The translations under genes and the position numbers were made by a program. A DNA stretch of 64,000 nt. Source: Telmatactis stephensoni. Its lineage: Eukaryota; Cnidaria; Anthozoa; Actiniaria; Isophelliidae. Below, piece after piece: positions 23,384 through 36,362 of the stretch. How positions within the stretch are numbered: position 1 is the stretch's first letter; every line of letters begins with the position of its first letter. Where the stretch lies: contig JALIZF010001676.1 in NCBI GenBank assembly GCA_029948255.1, positions 437,001 to 501,000 of the forward strand, read 5' to 3'. Below the pieces are notes generated by a model. The model saw only the letters and a list, made by a program, of their open reading frames with translations, had not been told where the DNA came from and ran no database searches.

Positions 23384-26300
23384 ATGAACCTCAAGGAAGT
23401 TTTCTCTTTACTTTTTGTGTCTCTAGTAATCTTGTCTCCATTTGTTAGTTGTGTTGAGCATAGTTTAGGCAAGTTTATCAAACGTTTTGAACCTCTGAAC
23501 TACGATACCAAAGCTGTGCACTCCACTCATGAGCATGCTGTTCCAAGAGGTTTTGGTTACGAGTTGCAGTTTGATGCTTTTGGACTTCGGCACAAACTTC
23601 GCGTAAGAAGAGACACCAGTATCTTCACTCCAGATGCAGTAGTACAAGATGGAGATGGTAATCCTATTGAGCTCGATCACAGTTCCTTCGTCACAGGCGA
23701 AATTGTCGGTGAACCTGGTTCAAAAGTTCATGGCGTTGTAGAAGATGGAGCATTCCGTGGAAAAATAATTGGACGCGAAGGTAACTTTTATGTTGAGCCT
23801 GCTAAAAGGTACATCGATAAACCAGAATTTCATTCTGTAATCTACCGAGAAGGAGACGTCAAATATGATGCTAATTATGCCGATATTACCAAGCGCCTCC
23901 CAGAGTTGCATGAACGAAAACGAAGAGAAACTGATGCAAAAGATAATCACCGATCTCGCAGGGCAACAGAAGGGGACTTGAAGAAAAACGTTTGCAAACT
24001 CGGGCTTTTTGCCGATGATAGGTTTACAGCGAGATTTGGTGGAAGAGCACAAGCTGCTAGCAAAATCGTTGAACATGTTCAAGCTGTACAGCGAATCTAC
24101 TTGGACGACTTCAACAAGACTGATCTCTATGCACCCTATGGTATAACATTTCGTGTCAAGCAAATTACCGTTTACGACAGCAGCAATGTTCCAGCTAAAT
24201 ATAAACCAGACAACTTAGGAATTGATCCCATGCTGGACTTACTGTCTAAAGACAATCACGACGATGTCTGCGAAGCGTTTCTCTTCACAGACCGTGATTT
24301 TGATGGTGGCATTTTGGGCTTAGCGTGGATTGGAAGCACCAAGTCTGTCGGTGGAATCTGCTCAAAGTTTCAGCAAGGAAGAAGCAAAAGTTACAACACC
24401 GGCATTGTCACAACAAAGCTTTACGGTCGCTTTACTCCTCCTAAAGTTTCTGAAGTAACTTTTGCTCATGAACTTGGCCACGGATTTGGATCGCAAGTGA
24501 GTACAAAGATTTACTTACATTATGTTGCGTACTGCTTTTGTTATTATTGATATTAAGTATCCTGTTTTGCGGTTGTTCCAGCACTTCTTCAGCAGGTACT
24601 TACAGCCGGGTTACAGTAGAGCTAATCTGTTAAAGATTTTGTCGTTATGTTGTTGTAGAATATTTTTCATTGCACCGAAATTAGCACCTGCTAACTTTTT
24701 GCCTTTCATATTCAAAACAGCATTAATTAGATCACAATACTGCACTTACAATGCGTTTGAAAACAATATTTGATAGAGTAATTTTATTTAACCCGTGAAA
24801 AAATAGTACGTATAATAAGTAGTAGTAAACTTTAAACCCATTGTTTTCTTTTGTTTTTTTTATCATCTAGTTCTTGAAAACTAAATAGTCACCTTTCTTT
24901 CATGGGCTAAATATCACTCTTATGACTATTTAGTATTTTACTAACTACGAAGATGCTGTCAGCATGATTCATTTACAGCCACTAGCCTAAGGCGGTGTTC
25001 ACTTTTATGCAGATAAAATTTAAGATGCTTCTTTGTTACTGTACATCCATAATAAAACTGTATTTTTCTTTTGTCTAAGTGATAGAGGAAAAAAGGAGTA
25101 TTTTCAGGTCTATTTATATCATGATGAATGTGGACGTACGTATAGCCTAAGGCTGCATACATGTGCTCAGAGTTGAATGTTTAAACCTAAGTGCTAAATA
25201 TTTCTGGGCCATTCGGCATTGTTAAAAGTCATAATTAAACTTTGGTCAGTGCTCAAGACTAAACACGACCTAATGTATAAACCACATCATTTATAGATGA
25301 GGAAATGAGTTGGCTATTATCTATATTGCCATCTTTAATTGGTGTTGTATGGGTGGCAAAACAAATAAATGGCATTTGTATAATTTTTCTTTTTAATAAA
25401 TTGTTTGATGTGGTTTTGATTGGCCGCTCAAAATTAAAACAGAAGAGTATCACTCTTGTTGACACTTGAATGAATGTGGATATTGCTTAAGACTGACTGT
25501 GTCTTGTGCATGTACATGATACAAAATCTTCATATTTTCATTGTTTAAATTTATCCTGATCTACACAAGAAACACCTGTGCTTTTCAAGCCCTAGTTGCA
25601 CAAAAGGTTGATATTGCTATCTGCTGGATAAATCCTTATTCAGTGATTTAATTTACAATTTTCCATAAATATTGATTATATTTATTTCAATAGAACCATT
25701 ATCCACTAGATAAAGGATTTAACAATGGGTAGTGCTATCCACGGACTCTTTGTTAACCAGGACCAAACAATCATTCCTCCCTTACTTTGGTGCATGTGCA
25801 CATGTGTATTATATCTGCTTGTCCATCAATCAGTTTTCTTTGATAAGAATCCTCCTTAAATTTATCTTTGGTTGTTTTTTTTCTAGCACGACCCTGAAGG
25901 CACATGTTCTCCTGGTGGCACTGCTGGAAATTACATCATGTACAGCAAAGCTACATCTGGGGATCGTCCAAACAATGATCGTTTCTCGTCATGCAGCTTG
26001 AAGTCCATTAGTGATAACGTCAATGCCAAGAGATCTTCTACCTTTTATGAGGGCTGCTTTAGCTCTGGAAATGAGCCAATTTGTGGTAACAGAATTATTG
26101 AGGGTTCAGAGCAATGTGATTGTGGTGATGCAATCTCATGTAAGGAAGAAGGCAATTGCTGTCATGCTGCAGGAACTGCTAAGCAATGCCAACTGAGAGT
26201 CAATGCCCAGTGCAGCTTGAGCCAAGGTAGGGTGGCCTGTCATTTAAATATTTATATTAAGTGGTTACTTATCAGTTCTCCAAGGGTGACTGCTTATGGA

Positions 26301-29113
26301 GATGTGACTGTAATTGTTAGGATATTAGAGACCTTAAGATATGACTATGCAAGTACAACTTTGGTTACAAATTTTGTGGATACCATCTCATAGTCATGCT
26401 CATGCAAATTCTAACTAAATTTAGATTCAAAAACAATAGTACAAAATTTCTGCAATATCTGAAATAACTGTTTGTCATAACAAGAAAGGAAGTCATCAAA
26501 GAAGATAACTGAGTGTTCTTGACATAAAAAAAAAAACAAGAAATTATGATGGAATATCATAAAAAAACTCATAGTCTTGAGTATGAGCTCTGTTACAAAA
26601 CTCATCATCCAAGCGATGGCTACAAGTTTAAGTGTAACAGTGTCACAGTCTGGCACATGTACACAAATGGAAAAAGAAAAAGAAAACTTGTGGTCCAAGT
26701 CGTACTCGTACTCAAATCTAAAGGTCTCTAGTGATGGTGCAGTGACAGTGGTAGGCAAGATCAGGGGCGTATCCAAGGGGGGTCCCAAGGTGCCCGTGAC
26801 CCCCCTTTGAAAACAAAAAGATGATAGAAATAAAAGAATCTGACTGGAGAAAGATTGAGAAATTGGAAGTGTGACCCCCCTTTGGTAGAAAATGGAAAGT
26901 GTGACCCCCCTTTGAAATATTCTGGATATGCCCCTGAAGATATAGTAATGCTAACAAAGTAACTACTTATTTCTGATGAAGCCTTCAATGTAAAAATCAC
27001 CAATGACTCATGCGGATCGCTATGTTCAATATACTTGTAATACGTACAATTTATATTTGTTATACCAAACTGATATACTGTAACTTGTTTCATTTTAAAC
27101 TAGGTCCCTGCTGTACCAAACAGTGCAAATATGCACCCGATAAAGTTTGCCGCAATGCCACAACTTGTATACAAGAGGCGAAGTGTGCAGACAATTCCAA
27201 AAGTTGCCCAGCACTTGTTGTAAAAGATCCAAAGAGCAACATGCAGTGATGGCCGCAAAGTCTGTGGTGCTAAAGGTGATTGCTCAGAGTCAATCTGTAC
27301 CAAGTATAACTTGGAAGAATGCCAATGCACTGAGGATAAAGAATTGTGTGATGTTTGCTGTAAGAATATAGGCAAGGATCAAAAATGCATTGCAGCAAAA
27401 AATCGAAAAGATGTGAGTTTTAAGCTTTTAATTTTAGATCCCTTTATGTACATATTCTTTTAAGAAACTTATTAAAAATTATATTAGAAATAATTATTAA
27501 TTATTCTCTTAGGCAAGTCTAAGGAAAGATAAATGTGTACTTAAAAATTAGTTGGCTTTCTGTCATCTATGTCATTTCAGCATAATCCTTTCAAACTAGC
27601 CTAAATACATATACCTTTATAGCTTACCCATCAAAAAACATATTACAGTCTTGTTTAGGATCTATTCATATCAAACCATTCCCAACAAAAAGGTGTTGTT
27701 CCAATGGTTATGCAAATCTATTGGGCAGGCATTACCTTATTTGGAAGTCATGTTGATCCATTTTTGTTGATTTCTGCCATTTAGAGTCTTAAACGGTCGA
27801 AAATTTATATAATGAAAACTTACAGATGTTATAGCGATGAAACATCACATTTTCCACCATCTTGAAAATGGCTAGCTTAGAAACCTCGCATTCTGATAAA
27901 CAGACACAATAGCAAAAACACAGGAAGCCCGCGCGAACGACACCAACATTGTTTGATATATACAGTGTCAAAGAAATAAAATTGAACGGGATTAACAAAT
28001 TTACTTATTTTTTTCAGGTGCCTCAAAGCCTAGCAGCCCTCAAAAAGGACTCTGGTTCACCATGTGCAAATTTTCATGGATACTGTGACGTGTTTGCTGT
28101 ATGTCGTCGTGTCGATATGAGTGGTCCTTTGAAACGTCTCACTGAAAGATTTTTCACTGTAAAAGGTAGACTGTCAATAAATAAAAACAAAAATGTCAAC
28201 TTAGTCTCTTCAGAGATTTTAACTGGGAGCTTCAACTTGCAAATTGTAATCGCCTGAATTGAATACCAGTCCTCGTTCAGTATTCATTCCGCCAGGATGC
28301 GCTCAAAGAGGAAGACATGTCTCCCCCTCGCCAAAGAAATTTGAGGGCTGGTGACAGATAGGGGCCATTTCACCTTTGATAATCTTTCATTTTATGTCAT
28401 TCGTCTCTCTTTTATTTCACGAGCTTTTGTTGTGCTCAAATACAAAAGATACATAAAGTCAGGAAAGTCTACGACATCAGTGATGTGCTGGTTATAATTA
28501 TGACTGTGAGACTTAATATTAATTAATGAAGTACGCAGTTACTCAGTTATTTCAGGGTAAAGGCTACTCAGTTACTCAAATAACTGAGTAAAATTACTCG
28601 GATAAGTGAGTTACTGTGGATGCACCGATTTACTCAAGTTTTTGAGTAAATTTACTCGCGCGTTTTTGCAGCAAAAAAGGCACCATTTGCGTGAGAATCC
28701 CGACTACCTGTCGACCAGAACAATACACATACACGATGTGTGATAGCTGTAAGTTTTTGAGTAAATTTACTCGCGCGTTAGGCACCATTTGCGTGAGAAT
28801 ACCGACTACCTGTCGACCAGAACAATACACATACACGATGTGTGATAACTGTACCTTTTTACTTGCTCTTTTTGCAGGCCTTAAAGAAACAGTTAAAAAA
28901 TACTGGTGGGCCATATTAATTGGTATAATTGTTGGTATAGTACTCATTGGTCTTATGGTATTTTTTTGTGTGCGATATACTCCAAGCAGCAACCCGTTGA
29001 GGGAGGCGAAAAGACCTGCCAAGGAAATCCCTGGAAGAAAGAGGAAAAACAAAGACCGTACACAAGATGCTCGACGTCACTCACCAACCATGGAGTTGGA
29101 GCATGACGTATAA
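23384..29113 (+). CDS. ADAM10: ADAM10-type membrane metalloprotease (one apparent frameshift)
   Basis: Exons: 23384-24496, 25887-26226, 27104-27412, 28018-28165, 28878-29113, giving about 715 residues (human 748). The Met at 23384 begins a good signal peptide ([17 protein letters not shown]); an upstream in-frame Met at 23351 is less likely. Order: prodomain, furin-like sites (HERKRR, HRSRR at about residues 193 and 206), then the reprolysin domain starting [11 protein letters not shown]. The zinc motif [12 protein letters not shown] is split by the first intron, followed by the Met-turn [13 protein letters not shown]. Next come the disintegrin domain ([17 protein letters not shown]), the Cys-rich region ([32 protein letters not shown]), one TM helix ([20 protein letters not shown]) and a basic tail beginning TPSSNP, as in human ADAM10. 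The protein sheds ectodomains, including Notch. Exon 27104-27412 changes frame between 27224 and 27248 (see findings). Confidence 0.94.
26762..26936. mobile_element. MITE with CAGGGGC termini and AAGAT duplication
   Basis: The left end CAGGGGCGTATCCA and right end TGGATATGCCCCTG form a 14-base inverted repeat with one mismatch. AAGAT flanks both sides (26757-26761 and 26937-26941). The interior repeats GTGACCCCCCTTTG three times. CAGGGGC ends are typical of hAT-like elements, although those normally make 8-base duplications, so the superfamily is uncertain. It lies in an ADAM10 intron. Confidence 0.75.
28636..28853. repeat. Tandem duplication in the last ADAM10 intron
   Basis: A unit of about 115 bases starting AAGTTTTTGAGTAAATTTAC is followed at once by a second copy (28751-28853) that differs by a short deletion and two substitutions. 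The copy ends just before the acceptor at 28877. The intron is open in the frame of the last exon from 28691 onward. Confidence 0.9.
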
Positions 29114-31707
29114 ATATTTAGTTTGTTTTTAGTATTATTTAATAATTATTAGTAAACTTAGAGACCAATTCTTGTTTCATACTATATGGTAAACCTGTTT
29201 GATTTTGTAGTATAGTCATTTTCTCTAAAAAAAATTTTCAGATTTTGTTTCTGTTTTCTTTGAAAATGAGTTTGTAGACTTAACGAAAACTTTTTATGTA
29301 CGGTAGTGCTACTAGAATGCGAGAAAGCTCATTCCTGAGAGCGAAATGACAAAACGTGTTGCGGAGCCAGTTTCTAATTACCAGTGTGAGAGCACCCGAA
29401 AACTTGCCTGTAAAGTCATAGCAAGAGAGCATAATTTATTTATGCTCTCTTGGTCATAGCTAGACTAGGTCATAGCAAGTTAACGGGCCCTCAAGTGATC
29501 GGGTCTTCCTCTGCCTCCGCAAGGATGTTGTCCAAGGTTTCATTCATTCAGTCTTTCTAATTTTTATTTGTTTCTTTTCAATGGTTTCTTTTTTAAAGTC
29601 TTTTTCCGGCAAAATAGTTCGTTGTTGAACGATGACTTCAAGTGATGGCTCATATAACGGACACAGAACTTTGATAACATGATTGTCATTTATTAGTCTG
29701 CGTAGCCGGCGATTTTTGTGGGGGAGGGGAGGGGAAAAAAGAAGCCCGCTGTCTTCTTTGCATTCTCCTCCCTCCCCTCCCTCTACGCTATCTAGTCAAT
29801 GGACAAAAGGACTTCAACTGAGTACAGTACCACGAATATAACAAAGAATAATACATGACCGTTCCGGAGCGCGAAGACAGCCCCTAAACTGACCTGAAAA
29901 TCATTTATTAGTATTAAACTGAAACCTGCTAAATTTCTTTGATTTGAATCTAGTAATTCAAATAACATAAATTAGACAATAATAGCTTGCTAATACCTGA
30001 GATACGAGAAACATCGGATTTTTGAAGTGTATCTCCTGCAACAAATTAACGCAGAATCGGACTAAATTTTATTCTTAAATTTGGCATGTTAAAGTTAGGC
30101 AAACTACAGCACCGGGCGATATTTTCATCAAAAATTGCAAGGCAATTATCTTGCTAAGAGTAAAGGGGGAATTAAGTCTAGATAAAACAAGTCGCTATTT
30201 TTTGAAGATTTTTGTATTTATTAAGCTACACAATACAAAGTGCTAAAGTTTGCTTCAAAAGATTTTTTGTAGTAGCTAGCTATTCTTCCTTGATGTATCC
30301 ATGGAATTCGTAAACATTTTGCAAAATATCCTAGTTATAATATAACATTGAACTGAAGAGATAATCGAACACAAAAGACTTCATACTGTTTAGTATTGGG
30401 TAGTATTCGTACTGTATTTGCGTTTCAAGGTTCTTGTGTGGTCCTAGCATAACACCCTGTAGTACACCACAGCTCATTTCATTTCTTTCTCGTAAATTCT
30501 GAATAGAATTTTTCTGATTAGAGGCTCAAAAGTCTGGCTTTATCTAAGATAGAAGAGAGAGTGACTTTCCGTCAGAAAGTTTATACGGTCGAACGAATTC
30601 GTTATGACTGTTTTCCAGAGAAGGAGAAGTTAAAAACTCGCAGATTTGCAATCCACGAGTTAAAAATAAGGAGCTCACTAGACTTCTGTACAACTCGATT
30701 CTGTTATTTATTCCACTTGTATCTTGGAGGGTCCAAAAGTAGAGTCTTGCAGTACTCCCAAGTAAGTTTAAGAAAATTACTACAAAAATGGATTTACTAT
30801 AAAAGGACTGTAATTGTTAATTGTACTCTTAGAGTGATCGCACTTAACCCGTGCAAAAGTACAAAATCTAAATAGTACTAAAAGGTAGCAAATCCTTTGT
30901 TTTGCATTATTTAGTTCGTACTTTTGCACGGGTTAAGTATAATCCTGACTCTACGTTAGTAAAGTTGCACATATTTTCGTAAATAGATAATTAAAAACGT
31001 AGTTTATTCATTGTAAAAATAGTTCACAACAACTTTTAACAATGTAAACAATAAAATATTTCACACTTTGTACTTTTGAAATTGCATTTATTTTTTTATT
31101 AAAACAATTATATTCTATTTTTTATTCATCCCTTCCCCCCACCCCCCTGCATTTGCTCATCGCTTTGGGATTGGCTTTCAGGAAATTAATTAGCGCCAGG
31201 GGCGATCGAATATAACTTCGCAAAAATTCATATTTATTCAAGTGTGAAAAAGTCAGAATATGGATCGAAAAAAATGTATGTAAAATTGAATAACAGTGAC
31301 ACTGCTTATTGACACAAACTTGACTGAATGTGCCAAGACCGCGTGGCCAAAAACGCAAACCTTTGAGATACTGTCAGTCATGCATTGTGAGAAGCGCTCA
31401 CTCAAGCGTCTCCTATGCAGTGGTTACAGACCGAGTGGAAAGGTATTCAGGTCAAGTTGGCGTTGATCAATCACTTGAGCTGACAAATCAGAGAGTGCGT
31501 CACGTAATTGTTTAACTGGTGCTCAGTCAATAACGATATCCATATGTCAAACAAAACCAACTTAACGCGGAAAATTACCATAATGCGTAACGCAACGCAG
31601 ATAAATCACGCGCTTGTCTTCCATGATACCACACTGAGTGAGAAGTCTTAGTCATATTTTTATTTTCTTAATCATTTTGAAACCTGTACAGACTTATAAG
31701 AAGAATC
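29114..31707. other. Intergenic region ADAM10 to BOK-like gene
   Basis: About 2.6 kb with no recognised gene on either strand. The first part is probably the ADAM10 3' UTR. The only clear structure is the inverted repeat at 30842-30938. The sequence just before 31708 should hold the promoter of the BCL-2 family gene, but I see no distinctive element. Confidence 0.55.
30842..30938. repeat. 97-bp inverted repeat with exact 21-base arms
   Basis: ACTTAACCCGTGCAAAAGTA (plus one further base, C) at 30842-30862 is exactly mirrored at 30918-30938. The loop is AT-rich. It is probably a small MITE. Confidence 0.8.
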
Positions 31708-33605
31708 ATGTCAACACTACAAAGGCCAACTCTGGTTAAGAAAAGACTTAGTTGGGTCGATATGACGGGGACCTCAGCCAGTAGTCAAAAAATACGATTA
31801 ACTAGAAGAATTGTCCAACTTCAACAAGATAAAGTTGCTTCAAAAATCCTTGATCAAGGGAAGCAGCTCTGTTTAGAGTATGTTAACTCAAAGTTGGAAA
31901 GAGAAGGGCTGAAGCGTCGATCTTCCATATGGTCGTCTGGTACTGTTGAAGACTTTGGAGAAAATTGGCGCACGATATCTACTCGTGTTCAAGAAGTTGG
32001 CTGGATGCTTGAAGAGTGTTACCCCAAGTTATACACCAATATTTCTAAACATGTTAATGTTTCATTCACAAGTGAGGAAGTCGTTCATGATTTATTTACG
32101 CAAGTGGGCTCGGAAATTGTAACCACTGGTGTTAATTGGGCTAGAATTGTTGCTATATTCCAGTTTGCTGGCGCTCTTGCAGCAGAATGTTACAGGGATA
32201 GTAGGAGCGTTTTTGTTAATGATTTATCACTCTGGATGTATGAGCTAACAGCCATGTATCTTGTAGACTGGATTAAACGAAGAGGAGGGTGGGTAAGTAT
32301 AATATTCTATAACTTTAGCTAACAATAATAGCTGTAGTGATTATAGGTGGTAATTGTTTGTGGCAATGTTGGTGGGGCGCAGCTGAAGGCTCGAGTTTCA
32401 GTTCTCATTGTTTGTACCAAATATTTCCTTTCAAGCCCACAATCTGGACCACAGCAAGCCATTTGCAAACACTGCTGATGGATTTGTTTAACTTGGTCTG
32501 ATTATAACGTGCAAAAATTTACATAAACGCTTTTGAGATATCAAGCCAAAATACCTCAGCCAAAGACGGAAAAAATAAAGCTTAAGACTTTCTTAAATTT
32601 TTCATCCGTGACTCATCTCGAAATTGAAGTTTATTAATTTTTTTTTATTTCGTATAATGTCTAACCTTTTGTAGTCAGTGAGTTATAGAAACTGTACGAG
32701 TCACGAATTATTAGTTTTCTTGTTTTTCGTAATTAATCAGTATTCGACGCGTTTTCCATAAGTGACATGCTCACGCTAATACGGCGTAAATCCAAAGCTT
32801 TTGTAAACGATAAAACAAGAAGCTTAACGTTTCGCTTTACTAATTTTGTTCATTATAAGTTGAACACACACACAAAAAACGCTTAAATTAAATTTCAAAA
32901 TTCATTGTGAAAATAAATTTAAATACAACATGCGCAGCTAGGGATCCGGATTTTAGCATCTGTATCAATACTTAGAATTGCTTTATAGCATATCTGTTGA
33001 TGGCCTGCTGCGTATCTCACAGTTAGGAAATTAATTTTCTGTTAAAAGTTAGATGCAGCACCGAATTTTGATTATAGTTCAACGAACGAAAAGTTTTGGC
33101 TTTTTCGTAATATCTTCCCTGTATTTATTCGCTAACCATTTATAATGATGTTCATCTGACTCATCGTTTATTTTAGTCTTTCCTTCCCATTTTGATCCTC
33201 CCTCCTTCCCTCCCTTCCTTCCTTCCTCCCTCCCTCCTTCCATTCTTTCCTTTATTGATCCCGTGACTCATGCAGTTTATTCACTCCTCGATCAGTTCGT
33301 TAGTTTGTGCGTGACGGCCCAGGTTCTTTAATTCACTTGTATATTTGTTCTTTATTTCTTAATCTTCCATTTATTTAGAGACCCCATAAGTTCTAAAGCG
33401 TTATTTGTTCTCTCTCACACAGCACGATATCCTGCGAGCATTTCCACGTTCAAGTATAGCTGATTATATCATCACCTCACGTGGTCGCTGGCGAGTTATT
33501 GATTATTTGTCGAACTGGCTCTTCTACGTTGTTGTCAGTATACGAGAATCATCGCGCGCCTGCGTGCGTGCAGTCAGCGGACTCATTGGTAAAAGTGAAC
33601 AATGA
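31708..33605 (+). CDS. BCL-2 family protein, BOK-like
   Basis: Two coding exons, 31708-32292 and 33423-33605, joined in phase 0 (TGG then CAC), giving 255 residues. The BH1 region reads VNWARIVAIFQFAGALA, where NWAR replaces the usual NWGR. BH2 is WIKRRGGW, close to the WLRRRGGW of vertebrate BOK. The stretch from SFTSEEVVHDLFTQVGSEI to the BH2 aligns along its length with BOK. The BH3-like segment is VQEVGWMLEECYPKLY, in which the canonical Gly-Asp pair is Gly-Trp. The C-terminal part (NWLFYVVVSI) is only weakly hydrophobic, so a standard tail anchor is not obvious. BOK promotes mitochondrial outer membrane permeabilisation in vertebrates; that role here is inferred. BAK-like or another BCL-2 subtype remains possible. 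Confidence 0.82.
33195..33250. repeat. CT-rich (CCTT/CCCT) tract
   Basis: Imperfect TCCC/TTCC units in the single BOK-like intron, about 170 bases before the second exon. Confidence 0.85.
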
Positions 33606-36362
33606 CCAGGAAGATTCCGTATGATTGGCTCATGAACGTTTAAAAACCAGTCTTAGTCCATAGATGGCACGTACCTGACTTGGAGGTGTCCCACTGCATG
33701 CACCTTGCCTTTCAGTAATATGGGTCTATGGGGAAGCTAAGGGAGCATTCATTTTTTAGGAGGGGGGGGGGGGGGGGGGGGGGGGGCGGCGGGCGGAGGA
33801 ATTGCAGAAATCAAATACAAAAAAATGCAAGCCCCCACTGTAAGGAATTGAACTATACTGATGACCCACCCCACTTCCAAATATGAAAATAGGGTCCCTT
33901 GACCTGGTTTAACTTTCAGAAAAACATGACCCACCCCCTTTCATATAGTAAATTTCTTTTGGCCCACCCCTCAATTCCTCCAGCCCACCCCCTCCTAAAA
34001 AATGAATGCTCCCTAACTTACATGTAATGAGGGTCAAGTTAAGTTGGGACAATTGTTCAAAGTTTAAGTACCGCTGTACAGCTAGAGAAGTCTGACACTA
34101 GGAGGGGAGGGGGCAGAGATGGCATGGGGACACACATTAGCACAGGCTACTTAGAGCTAACAATTCACTCAGTATTCTTTTGTATATAATAAAGAAATAA
34201 CAAATTTATACAAAGAAAGAATGCATGATTACATGTACTGTGGTAGCCCAGTAATGAAGTGGACTGATTCCCTCTGCATCAACTTGGTGTTTCCCTGTAT
34301 GATTACATTCTGTAGACAAGCAACGGTTAATCTAAATGCTCATAATGGTGATGGGTTGAAATGGTGAAATTGGTGTGGTGTTATGGGCAAATGTTGCTCA
34401 GAATTACTTGCACTGAACAAACTCGTGAACTCAGAGCATTGGAGGTTTAATAATTTAAACCTTTTTACTTACAAATAGACTGCACAGCTGATGTTTCTAG
34501 GGCAGGGGTGGGAAGATGGGAGAGGAATACACTTCCTTCCCCTCTTCTTCCAATGCCCCCCCCCCCCCCCCCCCCCCCCAGAAAAAAAAGAAAAGAAAGA
34601 AAGAAAAAAGAAAAAGTGCAGGGTAACAAGCAAAAGGGAACAGAGGAATATTAGGGCTCAAGGACCAAACAAAAACTTTCAAAAAGGAAGATATTTAATT
34701 TCTAATGGACTGTTACATGGATCACAAATATAGCATACAACACGGTGTTGCATTTATGGATTAGCACTTTCAGTGATATTATAATTACAAGGTAGAAACA
34801 ATGGAACATATAAAAATTAAAACAAACATTCCTACAAGGCTGAGTATAAGATGGTGATACATGTATCTTTGATGAGACATGATGGTGTTCAATGATTTAC
34901 ATCTCAAATATCATGGAAGCTAGGACAGTATGGCCACTTTTTGGATGTAATTTCAGGGGGGTCATTATGCACCAACAATAATTCCTTCTCCAAATCACTT
35001 TCCAGAGTGGAAGAGGGTCGGTCAAAGCTACCCTTGACTACACCCTAAACAAATTTAGTAACGGAAAAAATTGAGCATAACTCTTGATTAAATTCAGTAA
35101 AAATTAACACAAGATCTTGCTGAAAATCAGAATTTTTCTTGCCTATTGCCACATCAACCATAATTAATTTGAGTATGTAAATAAACTGACATTACTTCAC
35201 AAACTGCACTTTTGTGACTTGCTAGCAAACCAACCATATTTTGAGTATTAACAAGTCTGTAATTAGAGCACATTTCATATAACTGAGAAAATGGAACAGT
35301 CACTGCACAGTACAGTTACAGCAGGAATTTGAAATGTTTTTTTATAGAAATTATGACACTGATACAGTCATGGCACAGCTCAGTTAGTGTCCCACTCATA
35401 TGAAAACCACTCTAAAACAAAATACACATCTAGTTTCCTTTTTACCACTCTACAATTTTTTGATGCATTTTTATATAAGCATGAAATGTAAATAACTCTA
35501 TGTCAGCAATTGTATTGAGTGTTCAAGATCTAAATTCTCAACACGTTATGTATTCAAAATGAATGGTCAACCTTTAATAGAGAGAATTTAGAAAATGCTC
35601 AGTTTAACATAAGTTTAAAGCTAAATTAATCATTAGAAAAGCTTATACAATGCAGTTTCAATAAGATTTTAAGAGAGAGTATAACATTAACAGTGGACTA
35701 CAGTGGAATCTTGAAAACTCGTTTCCCTGGTAAAACTGGGAAGCAGTCCAATAAAAAAGTGCAAAAGTTAGGCCTAGTTAAGACATCAGGTACAATGGAA
35801 AGCCATGATTGCCAGAATCTCAATTATCAGGGAATTAAATGATATTCACTGCTTCGTCTGCGTCTATGTATTACATATTATGTTTTAATTTTTCTGCTTA
35901 GTTACAGCACAGTCTCCATTATTTGTCAAACATACATACTCTGACTAGAGTAGATTTTGTATGACTGTGAAAACGGCACCGCACGGTCACGGCACGGTTA
36001 CGGTAAGGCGTGGTCTGTTTCACACTCACACAAAATCTGTTATAAAACATGCATTCAGAACAGTACAGCCAAAGTATGAAATCTTAACTAGGCCTTAGTC
36101 ACTCACAAAGTGCTTTCATGGACATCTGAATGCATTCAATAAGAAATCTGAGTAAGGGGAGGTTGGAGTTTTCAGGATTTTGCTGCATGTCTTGCCTGCA
36201 AATATCTAGCTCCAAATCTTGAGAAATTTCTCCTGTTTACCTCGCTTCACCCTCTACATAGAATAATTTTAATACCTTGACCTGACCTGACAATAGAATC
36301 TCAAAGCTCACTAGATACAAATCCACTACATTGACAATTTGAAATACTTGTATTATGAATAG
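33606..36362. other. Intergenic region between BOK-like gene and clathrin light chain (convergent 3' ends)
   Basis: About 2.7 kb with no recognised gene. It contains the MITE at 33741-34013, a C/A-rich tract near 34555-34615, and a shorter segment at 35945-36050 related to the palindromes at 57.4-57.8 kb (AGATTTTGTATGACTGTGAAAA start). The 3' UTRs of both neighbouring genes must lie here. Confidence 0.5.
33741..34013. mobile_element. MITE with TAA target duplication
   Basis: GGGAGCATTCATTTTTTAGG at the left and CCTAAAAAATGAATGCTCCC at the right are perfect inverted repeats. TAA flanks both sides (33738-33740 and 34014-34016), again a PIF/Harbinger-type target. The left arm continues into a long G run (about 33763-33786). 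Confidence 0.88.

Noticed and set aside
23720..24163. Minus-strand frame of 147 codons
   Set aside because: Antisense shadow of ADAM10 exon 1.
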